20,429 nucleotides of DNA from DASVXQ01 sp046727955 (lineage in GTDB: Bacteria; Actinomycetota; CALGFH01): positions 1 through 20,429 of the forward strand of contig JBKPDO010000335.1 of the NCBI GenBank assembly GCA_046727955.1, given 5' to 3'. Every line of letters starts with the position of its first letter. Position 1 is the stretch's first letter. Both the position numbers and the translations under genes were made by a program. A model generated the notes under the pieces. That model searched no databases. It was not told the origin of the DNA and saw nothing but the letters and a program-made list of their open reading frames with translations. Shown here piece by piece: positions 1 through 8,271 of the stretch.

Positions 1-805
1 GGCCGGGTCGGCAGCAGGCCGGCGCCGAGGTCGCGCCGCGCCGACAGCCCGGCGGCCGCCGCGCCGAGCACCGCGACCAGGCCGGCGGCCAGCAGAAGCA
101 GCCACCAGCGCTCGCCGCCGTAGGGACGGATCCGGTGGACCCAGCCGATCGGCGACAGCCACGACACCCAGGCCAGGCCACCGCCAGCCCGGCCGCTGAG
201 GTCACCGACGACCCGCAGCAGGTAGGCCGCGCCGAGGACGCTGACGGCGATGCCCCGGGCGCTGCCGGCGCTCTCGGTGAGCTGCGCGGCCACCCCCCCG
301 ACCGCGGCGAACACCCAGCCGGCGGCGGCGAGCTCCACGCCGAAGGCCAACGATCCGGTGGCGGGCAGGTGCTGGCTGAGCATGCTCAGCGCCACCAGCG
401 CGGCGAGGACCAGGTTGGCGCCGAAGGTCGCGGCCAGCGCCGCCGCCAGGCCGGCGTGCCGGCCGACCACGGTGGCGCCCAGCAGCTCGCGGCGGCCGGT
501 TTCCTCCTCGACGCGGGTGTGCCGGATGACGGTGAGCACGCTGATCAGCCCGACGATGACAGGGACGAACCCGGCCCGCCAGGCGACCAATTCGCCCAGG
601 CTTGGCCCGGACAGGCGACCGTAGAGCGCGACGAATCCGGGGTTGTCGGCGTACTGCAGGCGTTCCGCGGCCGTGGGGAAGACGGCGCGGAGGGAGCTCG
701 GGAAGCTGATCAGGACCAGGCACAAGGGGTAGATCCACAGCGGCAGCAGCAGCCGGTCGCGCCGCAGGATCAGGCGGATCAGCTTGCCGGTGCCCACAAG
801 GGTGC

Positions 806-809
<4 letters not shown>
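1..809 (-). CDS. ABC-2 type transporter permease, 3' end beyond the window
   Basis: This is a membrane permease of an ABC exporter; the gene runs off the left edge, so 269 residues are visible. The ATG at 809 lies in a 4-bp ATGA overlap with the stop of the ATPase gene, which fixes the start and implies translational coupling. The protein begins MSTLVGTGKLIRLILRRD, has a first hydrophobic helix at about residues 21-37, and then several more membrane segments separated by short polar loops. An EEETGRRELL motif near residue 100 is typical of actinobacterial two-part ABC-2 permeases in which a second half repeats the first, so the complete gene is probably about twice as long. With the ATPase and TetR gene it forms a self-regulated export cassette. 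The substrate cannot be read from sequence; drug or lipid export is the usual guess for the family. Confidence 0.85.
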
Positions 810-1737
<928 letters not shown>

Positions 1738-1741
<4 letters not shown>

Positions 1742-2430
1742 CGTTGTGCTCCTTCAGGCGTGGAGGACGGCTCCGCCGCGGCGGGAGGTCGTGCCTGCAG
1801 CCGGTCGTACGCCGCGTGTGCCTGGGCGGCCAGGTCCGGGCTGAGCAGGGTATGCGAGTAGAAGTCCACCACTCCCCTGCTCATGCGCAGGTGTCCTTCG
1901 CGGCTGAGGATGTCGGCTCCCAGCGCCCGAGACAGGTGCTCGTGCATTCCAAGCATGCCGACCTGCATCGCGACCAGTACCGCGGCGTAGGCCCGTGGAT
2001 CCGTGGACTGGCCCGGGTGGTGGCGGTTCAGCCACTGCTCGGCGAGCTCGACCATGTCGTCGAACATCGACGCGGCTGCCGGCGAGCCATCGAGCAATGA
2101 ACGCGCGAGGTACCGGTACAGCGACAGCACCGTCGGGTGGACGGCGGGCAGGAACGACTGGTCGGCCATCTGGCCTTCAAGGACCGCCTGCTCCTTGATG
2201 CGCATGAGCCGGTCCAGCGCGTAGGCGTCGCAGGCGTCGCGCAGTGCTTCCTTGGACCCGAAGTGGTGGCGGACCAGCCCCGCCGATACGCCCGCCGCCT
2301 TGGCGATGTCCCGGATCGTCGCGCCGTCGATGCCGCGTTCGGCGAACAGGCGGAGCGCCGCGTCCCTGATCCGCGCGCGGGCGGTCAGATCCTCGAATGC
2401 CGGATCGCCGCCCGGATGAGCTACTGCCAT
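1738..2430 (-). CDS. TetR/AcrR family transcriptional repressor
   Basis: A one-domain DNA-binding regulator, 230 aa from the chosen start. The helix-turn-helix lies near residues 37-56 (GATIRDIAKAAGVSAGLVRHHF), a textbook TetR recognition element, followed by SKEALRDACDAY and a helical ligand-binding domain. The ATG at 2430 is chosen because AGGAG sits seven bases upstream and the HTH then begins at the usual distance from the N-terminus; the frame is open up to 2553, but that extension would read through the operator-like palindromes. It is the first gene of a repressor-ATPase-permease operon. Two related palindromes at 2441-2456 and 2481-2496 suggest autoregulation and inducible export. The ligand is unknown. 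Confidence 0.9.
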
Positions 2431-2440
2431 CCCTCGACTC

Positions 2441-2456
2441 CTATACATAGGTATCA
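2441..2456. promoter_or_regulatory. Operator-like palindrome O2 (proximal)
   Basis: The sequence CTATACATAGGTATCA is an imperfect 6-4-6 inverted repeat whose left half is identical to that of the site at 2481. It ends next to the ribosome-binding site of the TetR gene, so a bound repressor would block transcription or translation start. It is a likely TetR autoregulatory site. Confidence 0.5.
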
Positions 2457-2480
2457 TGCGGTGCTTCTGGTGGCAACAGA

Positions 2481-2496
2481 CTATACACACGTATAG
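2481..2496. promoter_or_regulatory. Operator-like palindrome O1 (distal)
   Basis: The sequence CTATACACACGTATAG is a perfect 6-4-6 inverted repeat, strikingly AT-rich for this genome. Its centre is exactly 40 bp from that of the related site at 2441-2456, so both lie on the same face of the helix. Placed just upstream of a TetR gene it is probably the main operator. Confidence 0.6.
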
Positions 2497-2610
2497 CACC
2501 GTGGCAAGAGCGGCCTGTCTCCGCGGTGGTCCCGGCCGGCCAGAGACGATCACCCTCCGTCGGCAGCTACCCAGCCGGACCGCTCGAGGTCCGCCCGGAG
2601 GCCCTCAGGG

Positions 2611-3021
2611 TTACGCCTGGAGCAGGCCGATGCCGAGCGTCACCACTCCCACGGCCAGCGACAGCCCGCCAAGGTAGATCAGACCGATGAGCCGGTTCGG
2701 CCGCTCGGCCCTGGGGGAGACCACCGATAGAAAGAAGCCGAGCGAGACCAGGACCGGCGCCGCCACCAGCGTCACGCGCACCAGCGTCTTCAGGCCGCCA
2801 GACAGCGCTGTCTGGTCGACCAGGATCATGCCGACCAGCGCGAGCACGATCCACACGCCCGGGTGGGCGTGGCCGGCGCGGAACATGTTCTGGCGCAGCG
2901 GGTTGTCGAGGTAGCCGGGGATGCGGCGGGTCAGCATCGCCAGTAGCGAGGCGCCGCCGAACTCCACGCTGAGCAGCGCGATCAGCAGGATCGCCGCAAC
3001 GATCTTGGACGCGGAAGACAT
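2611..3021 (-). CDS. Small four-helix membrane protein of unknown function
   Basis: A 136-residue integral membrane protein. Hydrophobic segments lie at about residues 8-30, 56-75, 80-101 and 110-133. The loop before the second helix has a conspicuous N-M-F-R-A-G-H-A-H-P-G-V motif (residues 45-56) with two histidines that could bind metal or haem; I recall similar FRAGHAHAG motifs in actinobacterial conserved hypotheticals but cannot name a function. The ATG at 3021 is preferred because a GGAGGGAG ribosome-binding site stands directly upstream; the frame is open to 3123, but that extension is polar and would overlap the start region of the divergent cupin gene. It is divergent from the cupin with 118 bp between start codons, so the two may be co-regulated. 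Confidence 0.75.
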   Translation of the reverse strand: MSSASKIVAAILLIALLSVEFGGASLLAMLTRRIPGYLDNPLRQNMFRAGHAHPGVWIVLALVGMILVDQTALSGGLKTLVRVTLVAAPVLVSLGFFLSVVSPRAERPNRLIGLIYLGGLSLAVGVVTLGIGLLQA

Positions 3022-3139
3022 ACGCTCCCTCCACAGCACGGGGTCACGGGTAGCGAAGTAGATCACGTCTCCCAGTGGCCAGTCGCCACCCGACGAGGCG
3101 ACCATGGCTTCCCCGCGCATCACAGAAAGGCGTCGCTCA

Positions 3140-3664
3140 ATGACAGAACGCTCAGGCCTGGAGCCAGCAAGGCGCTACGACGCATCGCAGGGGCCCCGAA
3201 TCATCGGCCCACGGGATGGCAGGACGGTCGATCTCGGGGCGGTCGGGGTCCGGTTCATGGTCTGGGGCGAGGAGTCAGGTGGCGGGTTCTCGCTCGTCGA
3301 GCACCCGATCCGGCCACGACATCTGGCTGCGCCGTGGCACCGCCACACCCGCGAGGACGAATACAGCTATGTGCTGGAGGGCCGGCTGGGAGCACAGCTC
3401 GGCGACGACGTGGTCTACGCCGAGGCCGGCGACCTCGCGTTCAAGCCGCGCGACCAATGGCACACCTTCTGGAACGCGGGCGACGGCCCATGCCGGATCC
3501 TGGAGATCATCTCGCCCGCCGGCTTCGAGCACTACTTCGACGAGCTCGCCGCGGGCGTCGGCTCGCCAGAGGAGTACCAGGCGCGCTACGGCACCCAGGT
3601 GGACCTCGATCGCACCCGCCGCCTTTGCGAGCAGCACGGGCTGCAGTTCCCGATCAACCGGTGA
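3140..3664 (+). CDS. Cupin domain protein
   Basis: A 174-residue single-domain cupin with a short helical C-terminal tail. Motif 1 contains H67, H69 and E74 (PWHRHTREDEYSYVLEG), the classic H-x-H-x4-E metal-binding set, and motif 2 supplies H108 (FKPRDQWHTFWN), so a complete metal site is present. The tail (about residues 128-174, GFEHYFDELAAG onward) resembles that of many actinobacterial stand-alone cupins. The ATG at 3140 has a GAAAGG ribosome-binding site nine bases upstream. Possible roles include a dioxygenase, an isomerase or a small-molecule sensor; neither partner nor substrate can be read from the sequence. It is divergent from the small membrane protein gene. Confidence 0.85.
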   Translation: MTERSGLEPARRYDASQGPRIIGPRDGRTVDLGAVGVRFMVWGEESGGGFSLVEHPIRPRHLAAPWHRHTREDEYSYVLEGRLGAQLGDDVVYAEAGDLAFKPRDQWHTFWNAGDGPCRILEIISPAGFEHYFDELAAGVGSPEEYQARYGTQVDLDRTRRLCEQHGLQFPINR

Positions 3665-3672
3665 CGTCCCAG

Positions 3673-3700
3673 CCCGACAGCCGTGCCCCGACAGCCGTGA
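3673..3700. repeat. 14-bp tandem duplication
   Basis: Two adjacent copies of CCCGACAGCCGTGC/A (13 of 14 identical) start nine bases after the cupin stop codon. This is one of at least nine short tandem duplications at gene borders in the window. Confidence 0.8.
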
Positions 3701-3930
3701 TGGTCACAGCCCCACCACCCCGCTGGGCGGATCCTGCGCGTTCCTCGCCGACCCCGATGGGGCACGTCTGGGAAGTCATCCGCCACCCGCCCTACCGCCT
3801 CAGGGCCGACGGGCGGCCCGAGGTCCCGGAGGTCCGTAGGACGATCGGCGGGCCGGGCGCCTACAGAGGCAGGTGATAGCCGCTCGCGATGTTCAGCACG
3901 GCAGCCCAGGTGAGGTACATCAGCCATAGC

Positions 3931-3947
3931 CCTCGCCGACGGCGAGG
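3931..3947 (-). terminator. Terminator-like hairpin after the DUF1707 gene
   Basis: CCTCGCC-GAC-GGCGAGG is a perfect 7-bp stem with a 3-base loop, 20 bases beyond the stop of the minus-strand DUF1707 gene. No T-tract follows, as is common in high-GC actinobacteria, so the call rests on stem and position only. Confidence 0.35.
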
Positions 3948-3966
3948 CGGCTGTCCGTGCCGCGGA

Positions 3967-4470
3967 CTACCACTGGGGCAGTTCGCGGAGGGAGCGCTCG
4001 AGGTCGGCGACAGTGCGGGCGGCGTAGGCCTCGTCGAGGCGCTGGAGCAGCTCGTCGTAGGTGAGGCGGCCGACGCTGTAGTGGTGGCGGAGCCAGGCGC
4101 TGGCGTGGTCGCGGTCGGCGTCGGAGGCGCGCTGCGCGAGGCGCAGGTGCTCCGGAACAAGGGCATGCCGCAGTCGCGGCTGGGCCCGCGGCCGTGGCAC
4201 CGCGGCCTGCTCGGACGCCACCAGCCGCGGGCGGACAGCGAACAGGTAGACGAGCGCAAGCAACAGGCCGCCGATCACCGTCACCAGCCAGCCGCCGGCC
4301 AGCAGCACGACCCAGAGCGGCCGGCTCTGGCCGATACGGCTCCAGGCCACCTCAGAATGGCGACAGGCGTCGACGATCGCCCATATGGTGACGCCCACGC
4401 TCGCCAGCGCGACGACGCCGGCGAGCAGTAGCCCGCCCAGCAGTGCGAACAGGGTGCCGAACAGCCACAC
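3967..4470 (-). CDS. Membrane protein with C-terminal DUF1707 (SHOCT-like) domain
   Basis: A 167-residue protein with two transmembrane helices (about residues 5-33 and 50-78), the pair resembling a PLDc_N-type membrane module. A basic linker is followed by a DUF1707 domain at about 110-167, with QRASDADRDHASAWL, YSVGRLTYDELLQRLDEAY and AARTVADLERSLRELP, all hallmark segments. DUF1707 is usually N-terminal and followed by a 2TM domain; here the order is reversed and the protein ends right after DUF1707. The GTG at 4470 is chosen because AGGAG lies six bases upstream. The function is unknown; a small membrane-associated scaffold or regulator is a reasonable guess. It faces no obvious operon partner. 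Confidence 0.82.
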   Translation of the reverse strand: MWLFGTLFALLGGLLLAGVVALASVGVTIWAIVDACRHSEVAWSRIGQSRPLWVVLLAGGWLVTVIGGLLLALVYLFAVRPRLVASEQAAVPRPRAQPRLRHALVPEHLRLAQRASDADRDHASAWLRHHYSVGRLTYDELLQRLDEAYAARTVADLERSLRELPQW

Positions 4471-4767
4471 TAGGCACTCCTCTCAACCAGCTCTCGTGCT
4501 GCTCGAAGATGGTACCTCGTGGCTGGGTATCTCCGGCCAGACCCTCCGGCTATCCGGCGTCCAGGAACTCCAGCACCCCGACCGCGGTCAGGGCGGCGTC
4601 GTTCCCGCTGGCCGAGTTCCCCAATGTCGTCTCGTGGCGGAGACCGTCACGACCCTGCCCTCCGAGGTTCAATTCGAGTTCGGCCTCGACGTCCTCTCCG
4701 CGGCCTCAAGGCCTGGCAGGCCCAGAGGGGATTGACGTGGGCGAGAAAGGCACGCAGGATCGCGGAC

Positions 4768-6039
4768 ATGTCTCCACAGCGCTTCTGGCACCCGTTCGCG
4801 GACATGCGGTCCGTGGTCAGCAAGGGCGAGCTGGTCATCGACCGAGGCGACGGGGCCTGCATCTACGACGCCGCTGGGCGGCGCTACATCGACGCCACCG
4901 CGAGCCTCTGGTACTGCAACGTCGGGCACGGCCGGCGCGAGATCGCCGACGCCGCCGCGGCCCAGATGGGCCGGCTGGCCGCGTACTCGACCTTCGGGGA
5001 CCTGGCGAACCGCCCGGCTCTCGATCTGGCCGAGCGGGTGGCCGACTTCACGCCTGTCGACGAGCCTCGCGTCTTCCTCACCAGTGGTGGCTCCGACTCC
5101 ATCGACACCGCCGTCAAGCTCGCCCGCCGCTACTGGCAGGCCCTTGACCAGCCCGGCCGAGCTCTGGTGGTGAGCAGGACGGGCAGCTACCACGGCATGC
5201 ACCTGGCCGGCACCGCCCTGGCGGGGATCGAGCCGAACCGCCAGGGCTACGGCGCGCTCATGGAGGGCGCGGACTCGGTGGCGTGGGACTCGGCGGACGC
5301 CTTGGAGGCGCTCATCGACCAGGCCGGTCCCGAGCGCGTCGCCGCCTTCTTCTGCGAGCCGGTGATCGGCGCCGGCGGCGTCTTCCACGCCCCGCCCGGC
5401 TACCTCGCCAAGGTCCGTGACATCTGCCGCCAGACCGGCGTGCTGTTCGTCGCGGACGAGGTCGTCACCGGCTTCGGACGGGTGGGCTCGTGGTTCGCCA
5501 GCGAGCGCTTCGGTCTGGACCCCGACCTGATCGTGTGCGCCAAGGGCATCACCTCCGGCTACCTGCCGCTCGGCGCGCTGATCGCCGCTGGCCGCGTGGC
5601 GGAGCCGTTCTTCGACGGGACCGCTGGGATGTGGCGGCACGGCTACACCTATTCGGGGCACGCGGCGGTCGCCGCGGCGGCGCTGGCCAACCTCGACATC
5701 ATCGAGCGCGAGGGTCTCGTCGCCCGGGCCAGGTCACTGGAGCACGACCTGGCCGAGACTCTTCGCCCCCTTGAGTCCCACGATTTGGTCAGCGAGGTCA
5801 GGGTGGCCGAGGGCGTGCTGGCGGCGGTGCAGATCGACCCGGCCGCGATCGCCCAGGACGCCGGCCTGCCGCTCCGCGTGGTCGGCGCCGCGCGGCGGGC
5901 CGGCGTGATGACCAGGACACTGGCGACCGGCGCCATCCACGTCTCCCCGCCGCTGGTGATCAGCACCGACGAGCTCGGCGAGCTGGCGGACGGGCTGGGC
6001 CAAGCGCTGGACGACGCCGCTCAGTCGACCAGCGCCTGA
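4768..6039 (+). CDS. Class III PLP-dependent aminotransferase (omega-aminotransferase)
   Basis: A fold-type I pyridoxal-phosphate enzyme, 423 aa, normal length for the family. It transfers an amino group, usually from an omega- or beta-amino acid or diamine to pyruvate or 2-oxoglutarate. Visible motifs are the N-terminal FWHPFADM and ATASLWYCNVGHG, TSGGSDS (phosphate binding), SYHGMHLAG, FFCEPVIGAGG, VADEVVTGFGRVGS (Asp contacting the PLP ring nitrogen) and CAKGITSGYLPLGA, whose Lys forms the Schiff base. The ATG at 4768 starts the conserved region; the frame is open from 4519 and a TTG at 4733 is an alternative, but the upstream part is low-complexity and not family-like, and no strong ribosome-binding site decides it. 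An apparent BKACE gene fragment follows directly, so it may once have belonged to a beta-amino- or beta-keto-acid catabolic operon. The substrate is not assigned. Confidence 0.9.
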   Translation: MSPQRFWHPFADMRSVVSKGELVIDRGDGACIYDAAGRRYIDATASLWYCNVGHGRREIADAAAAQMGRLAAYSTFGDLANRPALDLAERVADFTPVDEPRVFLTSGGSDSIDTAVKLARRYWQALDQPGRALVVSRTGSYHGMHLAGTALAGIEPNRQGYGALMEGADSVAWDSADALEALIDQAGPERVAAFFCEPVIGAGGVFHAPPGYLAKVRDICRQTGVLFVADEVVTGFGRVGSWFASERFGLDPDLIVCAKGITSGYLPLGALIAAGRVAEPFFDGTAGMWRHGYTYSGHAAVAAAALANLDIIEREGLVARARSLEHDLAETLRPLESHDLVSEVRVAEGVLAAVQIDPAAIAQDAGLPLRVVGAARRAGVMTRTLATGAIHVSPPLVISTDELGELADGLGQALDDAAQSTSA

Positions 6040-6045
6040 GTCTGA

Positions 6046-6213
6046 GTGCTTGACGTCGGCTTCGATGTCGGCCACCACGCCCGCATCGGGCTCGAGGACA
6101 CGCTGGTGCTGCCGGACGGCTCGACGGCCCGCGACAACGGCGACCTGGTGGCCGCGGCGGTCGCGCTCGCCCGCGACCACGGCCGAGTGCCGGCCAGCCG
6201 CTCGGCTCCGCTC
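6046..6213 (+). pseudogene. C-terminal remnant of a DUF849/BKACE beta-keto acid cleavage enzyme
   Basis: Starting six bases after the aminotransferase stop, one frame reads a segment containing HHARIGLEDTLVLPDG and then STARDNGDLVAAAVALARDHG. This closely follows the C-terminal end of BKACE/3-keto-5-aminohexanoate cleavage enzymes (the pattern G-x-V-R-V-G-x-E-D-N, then a short x-G linker, S-N-x-x-x-V and a terminal helix ending in L-G-R). Only about 50 residues remain of roughly 270-300; the catalytic (beta/alpha)8 core is absent and the reading runs on into a tandem repeat and the antisense of the next gene without its own stop. I read it as a deletion relic. It could instead be a chance match, since the assignment rests on family memory. 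Confidence 0.5.
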
Positions 6214-6228
6214 GGCTCCGCTCGGCTC
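6201..6228. repeat. 10-bp tandem repeat, 2.8 copies
   Basis: CTCGGCTCCG is repeated without mismatch (10+10+8 bp). It lies between the BKACE remnant and the stop codon of the APS reductase gene, so both genes end at this repeat. Confidence 0.85.
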
Positions 6229-6234
6229 ACGGCT

Positions 6235-6978
6235 TCACAGGTTCAGCCCGCACTCCCGCTTGCCGGTCCCGGACCAGCGGCCGGCGCGCGGGTGCTCCCC
6301 GGCCTCGACCCGCCGGGTGCACGGCGCACAGCCGATGGAGGTGTATCCGTCGTACAGCAGTGGGTTCACCAGCACGTCGTGGTCGGCGATGTAGCGTTCG
6401 ACGTCGTCCTGCGTCCAGGTGGCCAGCGGGTTGACCTTGACCATCCGCCGCCGGCTGTCCCAGTCGACCACGCGGGTGTGCGCCCGCGACTTCGTCTCGT
6501 CGCGACGCACCCCCGACGCCCAGGCGGTGAAGCGGCCGAGCGCCACCTCGAACGGGGTGACCTTGCGCAGCGCGCAGCACCGGTCCGGGTCACGCGCGTA
6601 CAGCTCGGGCCCCTCCGCGGCGTCCTGCTCGGCCACGGTCCTGGCCGGCTGGATCGTGATCATCTGGACCGGGTAGCGGGCGGCGACGGCGTCGCGGGTC
6701 CCGATGGTCTCGGCGAAGTGGTAGCCGGTGTCGACGAACAGGACCGGCAGGCCCGGCCGCACCCGCGCGGCGATGTCGACCAGGACGCAGTCGCCCATCG
6801 ACGAGGCGATCACCAGGCCGGGGTGGAAGCGCTCGACGGCCCAGCTCAGGATGGCCTCGGCCGTCGCTCCTTCCAGCTCCTCGGCGGCGCGGGCGCATTC
6901 CGCCCTGAGGCTGGCGTCGTCGGCCAGCCGGCGCCCACCGCCGGCGGGCTGCGCACTCGTCACTGGTTCTTTGTCCAT
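6235..6978 (-). CDS. cysH: Adenylylsulfate (APS) reductase, iron-sulfur CysH type
   Basis: A 247-residue cytoplasmic enzyme that reduces activated sulfate to sulfite with thioredoxin as electron donor. The PP-loop-like region is seen in VIASSMGDCVLV and FVDTGYHF; RCCALRKV supplies Cys134-Cys135 and IGCAPC supplies Cys217-Cys220, the CC...CxxC set that binds a [4Fe-4S] cluster and marks the APS-using rather than the PAPS-using form. The C-terminal KRECGLNL carries the catalytic Cys243 (family consensus ECGLH, here ending NL). The ATG at 6978 lies inside the end of the SQD1-type gene, a 19-bp overlap, and has only a poor ribosome-binding site, so it is probably translationally coupled. No sulfite reductase or ATP sulfurylase gene is adjacent; its neighbour consumes sulfite, suggesting a dedicated supply of sulfite for sulfoquinovose. 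Confidence 0.93.
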   Translation of the reverse strand: MDKEPVTSAQPAGGGRRLADDASLRAECARAAEELEGATAEAILSWAVERFHPGLVIASSMGDCVLVDIAARVRPGLPVLFVDTGYHFAETIGTRDAVAARYPVQMITIQPARTVAEQDAAEGPELYARDPDRCCALRKVTPFEVALGRFTAWASGVRRDETKSRAHTRVVDWDSRRRMVKVNPLATWTQDDVERYIADHDVLVNPLLYDGYTSIGCAPCTRRVEAGEHPRAGRWSGTGKRECGLNL

Positions 6979-8129
6979 CGTGACCGCGCCGGGATCTTGT
7001 CCAGGTCACAGCGGTCGCGATAGCGCTGGGCGATCTCGGTGACCTCGCGCAGCAGCCCGTCCTCCAGGGTGATGGGCTGTAGTCCCAGGTCAAGCAGCTG
7101 ACGGTTCTCCACCGCCAGGTCGTTCTCGGGCGCCTCGTTGCGCGGGTTGTCGACGTAGTCGACCTCCGCCCCGGTCAGCCGGGCGACCATCTTGGCCAGG
7201 TCGAGGATGCGATGGGCCTCGGTCATCTGGTTGAACACCCGAACCCGGGAGCCAGGGGATGGAGGGTTCTCGATGGCCAGCTGGATACATCGCACGGCGT
7301 CCTGCAGATGGATGAACGCGCGTGTCTGGCCGCCCGTCCCGTGCACGGTGAGCGGGTGGCCGACAGCGGCCTGCATCAGGAACCGGTTCAGCACGGTGCC
7401 GTAGTCGCCGTCGTAGTCGAACCGGTTGATCAGGCGCTCGTCCAGTACGGTCTCGGCCGTCTGGGTGGCCCAGACGATCCCCTGGTGCAGGTCGGTGATC
7501 CGGATCCGGTCGTTCTTGTTGTAGTAGGCGAACAGCAGCTGGTCCTGGGTCTTCGTCATGTGGTAGATCGACCCGGGGTTCGGCGGGTAGAGGATCTCGG
7601 ACTCGACGACCCCGCCCTCGTCGGTCTGGATCTGGACCTTGAGGTAGCCCTCCGGGATCTTGATGCCGGCGGTGCCGTACCCGTAGACCCCCATGGTCCC
7701 AAGGTGCACCACGTGCACGTCCGCGTCCGCCTCGACGATGGCCGCCAGCAGGTTGTTGGTGGCGTTGAGGTTGTTGTTGACGGTGTAGCGCTTGTGCCAG
7801 GACGACTTCATCGAGTACGGCGCCGCGCGCTGCTCCGCGAAGTGCACCACGGCGTCCGGCTGCCATTCCTCGATCAGCGTCAGCAGCCGGTGGTAGTGGT
7901 CGGCGACGTCGAAGTACTCGAAGTGCACGTCGCGGCCCGTCAGCTCGCCCCAGGCGCGCAGCCGGGTGCTCATCGGCTGGATCGGGGTGAGCGACTCCAC
8001 CTCGAGCTCGACGTCGGCCTTACGACGGGCCAGGTTGTCGACGATGGTGACCTCGTGGCCGAGGTTGGACAGGTGCAGCGTCGTCGGCCATCCACAGAAG
8101 CCGTCGCCGCCGAGGACGATGATCCGCAT
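6960..8129 (-). CDS. sqdB: UDP-sulfoquinovose synthase (SQD1/SqdB family)
   Basis: This is an NAD-dependent extended short-chain dehydrogenase that converts UDP-glucose and sulfite to UDP-sulfoquinovose, the sulfonated sugar donor of sulfolipid and some glycans. It has 389 aa, normal for the family. The Rossmann motif GGDGFCGW is at 7-14; the family-specific segments SLTPI, VVHFAEQRAAPYSM (94-107), HLGTMGVYG (142-150), YHMTKTQ (189-195), DLHQGIVW, RFDYDGDYGTVLNRF and AAVGHPLTVHGTGGQTR all match plant SQD1. The catalytic triad Thr145, Tyr189, Lys193 is complete, corresponding to Arabidopsis T145/Y182/K186. The ATG at 8129 is fixed by a GGAGGT ribosome-binding site four bases upstream; the TTG at 8141 is rejected. 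It follows the GT-C gene after a 178-bp gap and overlaps cysH. Confidence 0.95.
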   Translation of the reverse strand: MRIIVLGGDGFCGWPTTLHLSNLGHEVTIVDNLARRKADVELEVESLTPIQPMSTRLRAWGELTGRDVHFEYFDVADHYHRLLTLIEEWQPDAVVHFAEQRAAPYSMKSSWHKRYTVNNNLNATNNLLAAIVEADADVHVVHLGTMGVYGYGTAGIKIPEGYLKVQIQTDEGGVVESEILYPPNPGSIYHMTKTQDQLLFAYYNKNDRIRITDLHQGIVWATQTAETVLDERLINRFDYDGDYGTVLNRFLMQAAVGHPLTVHGTGGQTRAFIHLQDAVRCIQLAIENPPSPGSRVRVFNQMTEAHRILDLAKMVARLTGAEVDYVDNPRNEAPENDLAVENRQLLDLGLQPITLEDGLLREVTEIAQRYRDRCDLDKIPARSRWTKNQ

Positions 8130-8133
8130 GGTC

Positions 8134-8139
8134 ACCTCC
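8134..8139 (-). promoter_or_regulatory. Strong ribosome-binding site of the UDP-sulfoquinovose synthase gene
   Basis: GGAGGT on the minus strand, four bases before the ATG at 8129. It is among the strongest Shine-Dalgarno matches in the window; it decides the start and suggests this gene can be translated independently of the upstream glycosyltransferase genes. Confidence 0.85.
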
Positions 8140-8271
8140 AATGGGCTGTGCGCTCTGCACCGGGAGCGCCGGGCGCGCCTGCGCCGGACACCGCCCCGTG
8201 CCGCGCCCGGGAGCAGCGAGGGTCAGGCCGAGCGTCAGGATCGGCAGGGCAAACCCTAGCAGACCGTCGCG

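Larger units (their letters stand above)
3665..3966. other. Intergenic region with a short tandem duplication
   Basis: I see no convincing gene in these 302 bases. They begin with a 14-bp tandem pair right after the cupin stop and end with a hairpin downstream of the DUF1707 gene. A short minus-strand stretch (about 3887-3925) could encode a hydrophobic peptide, LWLMYLTWAAVLNIASGYHL, resembling part of a 2TM domain, but it is out of frame and lies after a stop, so at best it is a remnant. Confidence 0.5.

Noticed and set aside
202..738. Long frames on both strands across the permease, ATPase and other genes, for example 135-869 plus and 869-1669 plus.
   Set aside because: They are low-complexity Arg/Gly/Ala/Pro- or Gln-rich translations of the opposite strand or other frames in GC-rich DNA, without domain motifs.
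4661..4680. GAGGTTCAATTCGAG looks like a tRNA T-loop.
   Set aside because: The flanking bases do not form a T-stem, and no acceptor, D or anticodon arms can be folded around it.
4768..6039. Taurine:pyruvate aminotransferase, to link this gene with the sulfonate theme.
   Set aside because: Class III aminotransferases share these motifs across many substrates, the gene is on the opposite strand, and no sulfonate-specific partner (xsc, ald) is present.
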